The notes beneath the pieces were generated by a model. It had not been told where the DNA came from and did not search any database. It was given only the letters and a program-made list of their open reading frames with translations. From contig CM031607.1 in assembly GCA_018398815.1 (NCBI GenBank), positions 79,992,226-80,002,225 on the forward strand: 10,000 nt of DNA, given 5' to 3'. Every line of letters begins with the position of its first letter. Position 1 is the stretch's first letter. Shown here piece by piece: positions 1 through 5,403 of this stretch. The position numbers and the translations under genes were made by a program. The DNA is from Conus ventricosus. Its lineage: Eukaryota > Mollusca > Gastropoda > Neogastropoda > Conidae.

Positions 1-117
1 ATTAGGTACGACCAATCTAGATAAAAATAACCAGAACCAAACCAGGAGGGGACAAATATTAGACCTCACGGTCTAGGCGTAATCAAAACGCCGTCCCTAT
101 TACTACTACTACTACTA
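1..117 (+). mobile_element. 3' end of a non-LTR retrotransposon (LINE), left copy, running in from outside the window
   Basis: No coding sequence is visible here. The call rests on similarity to the 3' untranslated end of the minus-strand LINE at 718-1010. Both carry an AACCAGA..CC..AAC segment, then AGGGGAC, two small hairpins, GTCCCT (GGTCCCT in the other copy), ATTACTACTACTACTACTAG and then foreign sequence. The right copy has reverse-transcriptase coding sequence directly upstream of this block, which identifies the block as a LINE tail rather than a terminal inverted repeat of a DNA transposon. The TAC-repeat tail ends at 117, where THAP coding sequence starts on the opposite strand. It could instead be a SINE that borrowed the LINE tail. 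Confidence 0.55.
47..98 (+). other. Three-way-junction fold in the LINE 3' UTR (left copy)
   Basis: An outer stem pairs AGGGGAC (47-53, one G bulged) with GTCCCT (93-98). It encloses two hairpins: TAGACC/GGTCTA (60-65 with 70-75, loop TCAC) and GGCGT/ACGCC (76-80 with 88-92, seven-base loop). The right LINE copy keeps the same fold despite base changes. 3' stem-loops recognised by the element's own reverse transcriptase are known for some LINEs (for example UnaL2). That role here is inference. Confidence 0.6.
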
Positions 118-288
118 GACAACATCGTGGCTTTTCGGCATCCACAACTTGCCATGCTCACCCACTCTGTTTATTCTACACGCCCATTCTTTCTTTCGGC
201 GTTGATCCTTCGGAAACTTGTGAAATGAAAGTCGCGATTCAGATGTTGCTGTCTCCGAACATCCCGGTGCAGCACATACTCTCGGCAT
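115..288 (-). CDS. Partial THAP-type zinc-finger exon, cut off at the LINE tail
   Basis: From Met at 286-288 the minus strand encodes 57 residues starting MPRVCAAPGC. This is the start of a THAP domain, a C2CH zinc-dependent DNA-binding module found in host transcription regulators and in P-element-type transposases. Visible family features are Cys5 and Cys10 (C-X4-C), the SFHKFP segment at 21-26 with the conserved Pro26, Trp35, and a WMP segment at 49-51. The third zinc ligand Cys and the His of the expected CSxHF motif are missing. The frame reads VV and then a TAG contributed by the TAC-repeat tail of the left LINE. The open frame extends upstream to a Met at 378, but that codon overlaps a CRE-like motif and the THAP family normally starts at the MPxxC Met, so I chose 288. 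The exon may be interrupted by the LINE insertion, or the gene may continue left of the window. I see no good splice donor before the tail. Confidence 0.6.
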   Translation of the reverse strand: MPRVCAAPGCSETATSESRLSFHKFPKDQRRKKEWACRINRVGEHGKLWMPKSHDVV

Positions 289-377
289 TTTGTAGTGGCT
301 TATGAACACGAGGTACTGGTCGGTCAAGTTTCTAGCCAGCTTTGTTTCGTTTTCCACCTGCATGGGCGTCCTGTACA

Positions 378-399
378 TGACGTCACAGCGCTGACGTCA
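378..399 (-). promoter_or_regulatory. Pair of CRE/ATF consensus sites upstream of the THAP start
   Basis: Two perfect TGACGTCA palindromes lie at 378-385 and 392-399, 14 bp apart start to start and about 90-110 bp upstream of the THAP Met at 288. TGACGTCA is the full consensus for CREB/ATF proteins and is typical of core promoters. Two exact copies in 22 bp are unlikely by chance in an AT-rich window. Binding and promoter activity are inferred. No TATA box is evident. Confidence 0.45.
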
Positions 400-400
400 C

Positions 401-722
401 CAGCGGGCTATTCGAACGAGATTTCGTGGGAGCAGACGAAATATGCGCGGATCGAGTGTGCTTTTTTTTCTTAAATGTGATTAAATCTGCGTGAGTATGC
501 GTGATATCATGCATTATAATGTTTTTATATATTATTTTGATTCACATTTTACAGCGGTTTTGCTATACTGTGCAAACTTAAAACCGGCTAAAACCGATGC
601 GGCTTATTTGCGGATTTTTCGGATTTCAGAAGCATCACACCTCGTCTATTCTTAGCTTCTCTGTAACTCACCATATCGTGTTTACTGTTCATGAATTTTT
701 TATTATGCTTTTAGTAGTAGGC
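401..722. other. No further coding sequence seen; contains one GCGGCTTAT repeat relic
   Basis: The stretch between the CRE pair and the tail of the right LINE holds no convincing open frame. At about 562-632 it contains TGCAAACTT, AAACCGATGCGGCTTATTTG and TTTTTCGGATTT, in the same order as a related block at 1739-1840. This is probably a decayed end of the same repeat family. Confidence 0.4.
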
Positions 723-742
723 CTAGTAGTAGTAGTAGTAAT

Positions 743-792
743 AGGGACCGGCTTTTTTTAGCCTTAGGCCTTACGGCCTATTTGCGTCCCCT
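743..792 (-). other. Three-way-junction fold in the LINE 3' UTR (right copy)
   Basis: Plus-strand AGGGACC (743-749) pairs with GTCCCCT (786-792). Inside are GGCT/AGCC (750-753 with 760-763, six-T loop) and TAGGCC/GGCCTA (765-770 with 775-780). Relative to the left copy, one A-T pair has become G-C in the first hairpin, and one G-C pair has been lost from both strands of the second. The pairing is therefore maintained. Confidence 0.6.
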
Positions 793-850
793 CATTATTT
801 TTCAATTTAAGTTCGGTCTGGTTGCATGCCTGTCATAAATAACATTACAT

Positions 851-1009
851 TCAATCCACACTAAAGAAAACATCTTTCAATTTAGGGTCTTCATCTAGGA
901 GTTTTTTTTTAAAGCTGTTGATATCAGGTGCATATTTGGTGTTAGTAGGCAGTGCATTCCAGTAATTAGCAATTCTGAAGGTAAAACAAGACTTTCTTTT
1001 GTTAGTCTG
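851..1009 (-). pseudogene. C-terminal fragment of a LINE reverse-transcriptase ORF
   Basis: Fifty-two open codons end in TGA (851-853). They contain SCFTFRIANYWNALPTN and, ten residues on, NSFKKKLLDED. This matches the very common end of CR1/Jockey/L2-like reverse-transcriptase polyproteins, where an F-x-x-R-x-x-x-x-WN-x-LP segment is followed by a short loop and FKxxL just before the stop. An in-frame TAA at 1010-1012 and no clear upstream continuation show that the copy is dead. No start codon exists in the fragment. The catalytic reverse-transcriptase core is absent because the copy is truncated or decayed upstream. Confidence 0.7.
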
Positions 1010-1312
1010 TTAGTTTGTTTTAACTACGATTTTCTGTGTAATCGTGTAATGGAATCAGTAACCCGTTCAGAAATACGGGAATCGACATAAGTAAAGCCCA
1101 TTACTGATATCTTTTTTCATCAGTTTATCTTCTACAAAAATACGATCGCTTCGAACGGCGCAATGTGTTGGCCGTTTCCGACCTGTTTAATCTTGACTAA
1201 CACTAGCTGAATTACGAACAAAATAACTCAGCACTGGCACGGTATTAAGCGAAATAAAACAATCGAATCGTTTCATTAATGTTCTGGTTTGTTATTATAT
1301 GCGTTATCTTAC

Positions 1313-1487
1313 CAAGTGCGTCTTGCAATTCAAAAACGATTAGCGCATTCAACTCATTGTCAGACCTTGGCTTCGATCCGCCATTGTTGAAATCGTGGAC
1401 AGGGAGTGAAGGTTTGCATTTGATACCTTCGCTTTGATTGGCTTGCGCTTTCGAGTACTCAACCAATCGCTTAGCTTGATACATCAA
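1313..1487 (-). CDS. Possible exon of unknown function with a consensus splice donor
   Basis: The minus strand is open for about 58 codons from MMYQAKRLVEYSKAQANQ to ELQDAL. It then meets CTTG|GTAAGAT, a strong 5' splice site at 1311-1313. The peptide is hydrophilic and mixed in composition, unlike the microsatellite frames elsewhere. I recognise no domain. No good splice acceptor precedes it, so it would have to be a first coding exon starting at Met 1487 or 1484. A long T tract (1526-1546) lies just upstream. It may also be chance or a buried repeat fragment. Confidence 0.28.
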
Positions 1488-1525
1488 TGAATGCAGGAGA
1501 GAACTGCCTTTCTAGTTTTTTTCGG

Positions 1526-1641
1526 TTTTTTTTTTTTTTTTTTTTTAAAGCAATGATGTTGGAAAGACAACACTTGTAAGAAGCCTCATAAAAACTTCGA
1601 TTCTAATTGATTTAAAACACATCGTACTAAAAAAAAAAAAA
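1526..1641. repeat. Poly-T run and poly-A run with about 80 bp of unassigned sequence between
   Basis: There is a 21-base T run at 1526-1546 and a 13-base A run at 1629-1641. Neither is clearly attached to a recognisable retroelement body, so they may be old polyadenylated tails or simple homopolymers. No gene is seen between them or on to about 1725. Confidence 0.6.
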
Positions 1642-1724
1642 GACTGAAGAAAAGCTGGAAACATGCTCTTATATTCTGACCTATTTAAACGCCAATGAAT
1701 GCAGTGAACACATTGTATGTGGTG

Positions 1725-1890
1725 ATTTCGACACTATGCAAACTCAACGCTCGGCCAGCTGCCGCCTGCGGCACATCGGACTGTGTGTATCTGCGGCTTA
1801 TAAACCGGTGCGGCTTATTTGTGAAAAAAGTTCAGATTTTTTAAAAATTTAGTGGGTGCGGCTTATATACAGGTGCGCTCAATAGACCGA
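1725..1890. repeat. GTGCGGCTTATA-type repeat, possible DNA-transposon end
   Basis: The motif TGCGGCTTAT occurs three times (about 1792, 1811 and 1858), followed by GGTGCGCTCAATAGACCG. A weaker copy of the same order of words is at 562-632. Reiterated GTGCGGCTTATA / GTGCGCCTTAT words are, from general knowledge, characteristic of the ends of some pogo/Tigger-like DNA transposons and their MITEs. That family link is from memory. No transposase is present and no matching opposite end was found. Confidence 0.35.
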
Positions 1891-1898
1891 ACTTTACG

Positions 1899-2175
1899 TA
1901 TCTCTATCTATCTATCTATCTATCTATCCATCTATCTATCTTCTATCGCTCTCTCTCTATCTGTCTGTCTATCTATCTAGCTATCGATTTGTCCATCTTT
2001 ATGTCCATCCATCCATCCATTCATACATTTATCCATCCATCTTTGTCTCTGTCTCTGTCTCTTTCCGTCACTCTGTCTCTGTCTCTGTCTGTCTTTGCCA
2101 GTCAGTCAGTCAGTCAGTCTGTCTGTCTGTCTGTCTGAATGTCTGTCTGTCTTTCTCTCCGATCTCTCTCTCTCC

Positions 2176-2245
<70 letters not shown>

Positions 2246-2277
2246 ACACACACACACGCACGCGCGCGCGCGCGTGG
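1899..2277. repeat. Compound microsatellite: CTAT, CCAT, CT, GTCT, CA and CG tracts
   Basis: Successive blocks are CTAT repeats (about 1903-1960), CCAT repeats (2004-2040), CTCTGT repeats (2044-2096), GTCA then GTCT repeats (2098-2150), a CT tract (2162-2215), a CA tract (2215-2257) and a short GC tract (2258-2273). Open frames across it on both strands (for example 2095-2361) give only Ser/Leu, Thr/His or Arg/Glu strings and are not genes. The CA-to-CG end alternates purine and pyrimidine and is Z-DNA-prone. The CT block is a polypurine-polypyrimidine tract. Confidence 0.95.
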
Positions 2278-3240
2278 GTAAAAAAAAAGTGTACGTTTCT
2301 TTGTTCCTTGTTGAACAGAAAGACGTCATCCAAAGAAAAAAGAAAATTAAGCCAAGTGTAACTGAAGAAGATTTGGGCCTACATAGGGTTTTGACAAGAA
2401 TTCTAGTTTAATGAAACAAAACATTAAAGAATATAAGCTAGCGCAATCAGCATTTTAGATGCAAACTAAAGAATCGTGTGTTGATGAACAACTATTATTT
2501 TGCAGCCCATAGATATTGTAAGTAGGCACAAATGTAAAGATCATGACTCAGTCCTGATCTGCGGTCTTTCTTTTGTTCATACAATAAAAGCTTAAGATAC
2601 ATAACGTAGGAAGCATTCAGTTTCAAATTAAACCAGCGTGAAAAATCAAATGCTGCAAAGATTTTATTGGAAGCTGACAAAAACTGTTAAAAAAATGCAT
2701 TTTGAATTGAACTAACTGGTTGAGCGAAGTTAACATTCTATTCTACTTGTATCAACTGCACAAGAGAGCGTCGTTTTGCATTGTTTCAGATGAAATGGTC
2801 TGAAACAAAGTAAACTGGGCATTTTACAAAATTTCAAGAATCTGAATTTAAGCACAGTTTGCAGTTTATCTCAAAGTAAACTGCCCGAGATAAAAAGCAG
2901 TCAGGATTCTCTTTCCAGCTGAATTGGTCAGAGTAGAATGCAATGGGCAATCTGTTTCTGAAGAAAGTGGCTAGAATAAAATGCATTCTTTATACAAAAA
3001 GACTTGGCCGTTATGACTTACAGTCGATGTTCTGTTTGTGGTTAAAGCAGTGTGAAGTGAAGCGCTATATGCCTTCAAAACAACAACAACAACGAATTGA
3101 AGAAAAAGAAACCTCCATTACAAACAATATCAGGCAGCAGCAAAAGAGGAAGAGCATTTTAAAATGACCAAGACAAGACAAAACAATTAGAAAAAAACCC
3201 TGCAGGGAATGTATGAAAACAGTGCATTTCACAACATTTC
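2278..3240. other. No recognisable gene
   Basis: This is AT-rich sequence with only short open frames: 2495-2680 on minus and 2943-3167 on plus, the latter ending in a Gln-rich stretch from CAA repeats near 3079-3093. None shows a known motif or matched splice sites. It could be an intron of the plus-strand LDLa gene if that gene has exons further left. Confidence 0.6.
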
Positions 3241-3246
3241 ATGAAC

Positions 3247-3266
3247 ACACACACACACACACACAC

Positions 3267-3305
<39 letters not shown>
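3247..3305. repeat. CA dinucleotide microsatellite
   Basis: This is an almost pure CA tract of about 59 bp, interrupted once by AACAC near 3268. It generates spurious His/Thr and Cys/Val open frames. Confidence 0.95.
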
Positions 3306-3307
<2 letters not shown>

Positions 3308-3340
3308 AGACAAATATAGCATTGTATGTATATATTGTAT

Positions 3341-3379
3341 ACACACCACAGTCTGTGGTCTGTAAGGACTGTGGTGTGT
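3341..3379. repeat. Perfect 13-bp inverted repeat
   Basis: ACACACCACAGTC (3341-3353) is repeated inverted as GACTGTGGTGTGT (3367-3379) around a 13-base loop. It lies 36 bp before the hammerhead motif and may be part of the same element, but this cannot be proved from one copy. Confidence 0.7.
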
Positions 3380-3415
3380 CTCTATTTGACGCCAGGAGCG
3401 CAGACACAACCAGCC

Positions 3416-3463
3416 GTGTCTCCCTGATGAGTTCCGACCCAGCGGACGAAAGGCCTCGGAGCA
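3416..3463 (+). ncRNA. Type I hammerhead ribozyme motif
   Basis: The conserved core is in order. CTGATGA (3424-3430) comes first. Stem II pairs GT-CCG (3431-3436, one T bulged) with CGGAC (3443-3447) around loop ACCCAG. GAAA follows at 3448-3451, then a minimal palindromic stem III GGCC (3452-3455) and the cleavage dinucleotide TC (3456-3457). Stem I then closes as GGAG (3458-3461) with CTCC (3420-3423) immediately before CTGATGA. G10.1-C11.1 and A15.1-U16.1 are both correct. Cleavage is predicted after 3457. A two-base-pair stem III with no loop should favour a dimeric form, as known for minimal metazoan and newt hammerheads and for retrozymes. Activity is inferred. The bulged T in stem II may weaken it. 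Confidence 0.6.
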
Positions 3464-3586
3464 GGCAATACAAATATATCTGCCTTCAAAAGGGATTGCG
3501 ATGGTTCCTTATGCAGCTAGTGAAGAGTTTTCATAACTGTAATATATTTTCTTAATTTCATGTTCCCAGTTTCTCCATCTTCAAAT

Positions 3587-3603
3587 CCCCCCCCCCCCCC
3601 CCC
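3587..3603. repeat. 17-base poly-C run
   Basis: An uninterrupted C run. Its exact length is unreliable in any assembly. Confidence 0.95.
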
Positions 3604-3712
3604 TCTTCTTCAGTCCAAATCTTTGCCAAGTCATTACTATGAAGACAGTTCAATTGTTGGCCTGCGCTTGTTTTTCCCCCACTATTAGATTGTTCGTCTA
3701 TGTATTTGTCTG

Positions 3713-3755
3713 ACTTTATTCAAGTTAAAAGGCTGTGCCAGTCTTGAATAAAAGT
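3713..3755. repeat. Imperfect inverted repeat with AATAAA in one arm
   Basis: ACTTTATTCAAG (3713-3724) pairs with CTTGAATAAAAGT (3743-3755), with a single unpaired A in the right arm and an 18-base loop. The right arm reads AATAAA on the plus strand and the left arm reads AATAAA on the minus strand. No associated transcript end is evident. Confidence 0.55.
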
Positions 3756-3799
3756 TACTCTGTGTTAGGTTTTCCTATGGGAGCAAAACTTACCCCACT

Positions 3800-3824
3800 T
3801 GTTTACTGTTTATTGTTTACTGTT
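3800..3824. repeat. Three tandem 7-bp TGTTTAY units
   Basis: TGTTTAC, TGTTTAT and TGTTTAC follow one another without gaps (3800-3820), and TGTT starts a fourth. TGTTTAY matches the forkhead (FOX) core motif. Regulation of the downstream LDLa gene is only a possibility. From about 3825 to 4296 no gene is seen, apart from a short CA tract at 3970-3988. Confidence 0.45.
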
Positions 3825-4296
3825 CCCTACCTCATTTCATTTCCAATTTTACTAGTTTTGTTCAACTAGATTTGCCTTTGGTTTTAAACAATGAATATAA
3901 TTTTTTTCTTTTAAATTGGGAATTTTTAAAAATACAAAATTTTGTCAATATTGAATTCTACTGTCATGAAACACACACACACACACACAAACCCACGGAT
4001 TTTCGAATACATGGAACCGATTCTTCATGTGTTGCATTCTTGACATATTTTTTGAAGAAGTTGTCTTCCTTACATTCTACCCCTTTTCTCAGGCAATTTG
4101 GTTCAAAGACGTAAAACATGTATATGGGAGAACAGAATTTTTTTAAGGCAGCATTCAAAGTAATCTTCAATTAGTAGTTCACTTGTAGAAGTCTATAGCT
4201 TAAAAAAAATTAGAACTTTAAATCAGTAATTGTTTTCTCAGATATCCTGATCATGTAAAGTCAGGGTCATATTTTGTTCGCTGAAATATTTTCCAG

Positions 4297-4425
4297 ATTG
4301 CAAGACGTTTGAGTTCGAGTGCGCCAACAGAGTGTGCCTCAGTATGTCGTACCGCTGTGACGGCTACTATGACTGCGGCTGCGGGGCCGACTGTGATGAG
4401 GATGGCTGTTCTGGCCTGCCCCTCA
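4297..4425 (+). CDS. LDL-receptor class A domain exon of a membrane protein
   Basis: The exon follows an acceptor (TATTTTCCAG, ending 4296) and ends at a donor (CTCA|GTAAGG). It is 129 nt long, phase 1 at both ends, as is usual for LDLa modules. It encodes CKTFEFEC, RVCLSMSYRCDG, YYDC and CDEDGC. The spacing up to the fifth Cys fits the calcium-binding, ligand-recognition LDLa fold of extracellular receptors. The C-terminal part is unusual: DCGCGADCDEDGC has two extra cysteines and replaces the standard SDE calcium-site motif with CDED. Joined to 9186-9448, the frame continues directly into a transmembrane segment, so this would be the membrane-proximal ectodomain module. Upstream exons and the signal peptide are not identifiable in the window. 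I am confident of the domain and less so of the gene identity. Confidence 0.8.
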
Positions 4426-4512
4426 GTAAGGCTCTATGGCTCTCTTCTCTTGTCCCCTTATTCCTTTATTCCTTTATTTTTTTTTAGATATTGTCTATTT
4501 AAGTATTGATTT

Positions 4513-4719
4513 ATTCTCTCTCTGTCTCTGTCTGTCTGTCTGTTCTGTCTCTCTCTTTCTCTCTCCTCTCTCTCTTTGACTGTTTCTCTGTCTATCTGTC
4601 TGTCTTTCTTTCTCTCTAGGTGGGTCTTTTTGTCTGTCTGTCTGTCTCTTTCTCTGTCTCTATTTGTTTGTCTGTTTGTCTGTCTGTCTGGCTGTCTGTC
4701 TGGCTGTCTGTCTGTCTGT

Positions 4720-4772
<53 letters not shown>
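4513..4772. repeat. CT/GTCT compound microsatellite in the host intron
   Basis: Mixed TCTC, TGTC and GTCT repeats run to a nearly pure CT tract at about 4719-4772. The open frame 4576-4842 is a low-complexity artefact of Ser, Leu and Cys. The tract leads straight into TCCTGTGACAG, so it forms an unusually long pyrimidine run before a potential splice acceptor at 4780-4781. Confidence 0.95.
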
Positions 4773-4774
<2 letters not shown>

Positions 4775-5039
4775 GTGACAGATTGGGGTACAGGTTGAAG
4801 TGCTGGATTGTATGTGACAGTTACCGTCAGAAAAGACAATAAACAGTTATAATGAGTTACTGCTCGGACCGAAAACACAGTTCACGCCCAGGAATTGTTG
4901 TGATGTTCATGACCTGAAAACGTACTTAACCAAAGACATAGATACGCACCTGAAAGACATAACAGCAACATTCAGGTAAGGATTATCTGGATTAGCCGTC
5001 CATTATTTTAGACATCGAAAAAGTAATAATTGTGAACTG

Positions 5040-5330
5040 CTTTGTCTTAAAGTCTTAAAAATAATTCTTAGTGAGTCCACCGAAAATAAGGACAAACAAA
5101 TTATATGACAACGCACGACGCGTTTCAGCCTCTTAGGTCTTCTTCAGGCAAGATAAACAACACTCAGGACGATGAAAACGAAGAACGAGCAATCACCTTA
5201 TCTTTTCATATTCGGCACAAGATGAGCGTCCACGCTTTTCAATAAGAATCACAGGCAACCGAAACACACTTCGCCCCGCCCTGCCCAGCTCTCGCAAGCA
5301 TTAAGGAAAAGGTAATCAAACCCAAATATT
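5040..5330 (-). mobile_element. Probable relic of an older Penelope-like element 3' end
   Basis: No protein frame survives. The call rests on the hammerhead-like word order at 5113-5155 (CTGAAGA, short stem, GAAACGCG), which parallels the ends of the two PLE copies in this window, and on its same orientation as the adjacent inverted copy. The sequence is not otherwise similar to the younger PLE, so it would be another family. The boundaries are approximate. Retrozyme or other hammerhead-bearing repeat is the main alternative. Confidence 0.35.
5113..5155 (-). ncRNA. Degenerate hammerhead-like motif
   Basis: On the minus strand CTGAAGA (5147-5141) matches CUGANGA. It is followed by AGACCT-AAG-AGGCT (5140-5127), which pairs with one bulged A, then GAAA (5126-5123), the palindrome CGCG (5122-5119) and TC (5118-5117). 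The word pattern GAAA-palindrome-TC is the same as at 3448-3457. Stem I is weak, since TTGC before CTGAAGA pairs poorly with GTGCG after TC, so self-cleavage is doubtful. Confidence 0.4.
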
Positions 5331-5356
5331 ACAGGACAGCTACCTTGGTTTAAAAC

Positions 5357-5368
5357 TGAGCCTACTCT
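5357..5368 (+). repeat. Left copy of a 12-bp target-site duplication
   Basis: TGAGCCTACTCT is repeated exactly at 8925-8936, directly after the 3' end of the plus-strand PLE. The two copies bracket both PLE units. The last two bases of the element end (TG at 8925-8926) overlap the repeat, so the duplication may be 10-12 bp. Confidence 0.7.
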
Positions 5369-5403
5369 AAATAAGAATATAGGTTTCTGGATTCTGGATT
5401 CGA
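5369..5403. other. 35-bp extension between target duplication and inverted PLE arm
   Basis: This sequence belongs neither to the duplicated target nor to the PLE 3' end as defined by the plus-strand copy, which goes straight from CTAATG into the right target copy. It contains TTCTGGA twice. From memory, Penelope elements carry a comparable extension of about 34 bp at one end. Confidence 0.5.

Larger units (their letters stand above)
718..1010 (-). mobile_element. 3' end of a 5'-truncated non-LTR retrotransposon (LINE), right copy
   Basis: On the minus strand the order is the reverse-transcriptase ORF C-terminus (1009 to 851), about 55 bases of 3' UTR, the three-way-junction fold (792-743) and a TAC-repeat tail ending near 723. 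Coding sequence, short UTR, structured end and microsatellite tail is the normal layout of CR1/L2-like LINEs. The 5' boundary is unclear: sequence from 1010 to about 1130 may still belong to the element, but its reading frames are broken. The clade is not assigned. Confidence 0.65.

Noticed and set aside
47..796. A 750-bp DNA transposon with 70-bp terminal inverted repeats around a THAP (P-element-like) transposase fragment
   Set aside because: The right-hand repeat is contiguous with LINE reverse-transcriptase C-terminal sequence, a 3' UTR and a microsatellite tail on the minus strand. The inverted repeats are therefore better explained as two convergent LINE 3' ends. No matching target duplication was found outside them.
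2095..2411. Open frames of 70-90 codons across the compound microsatellite, on both strands
   Set aside because: They encode only Ser/Leu, Thr/His or Arg/Glu strings from CT, CA and GT repeats.
2943..3167. 74-codon plus-strand frame with a Gln-rich end
   Set aside because: No domain, no splice sites, and the Gln run comes from a CAA repeat. Too short to distinguish from chance in AT-rich DNA.
4821..4977. Open stretch ending in a good donor (TTCAG|GTAAGG) after TGTGACAG, possibly an exon
   Set aside because: Its open frame would be phase 0 to 2, which cannot fit between the phase-1 LDLa and transmembrane exons. In the required phase it contains stops. It could belong to another transcript, but nothing else supports it.
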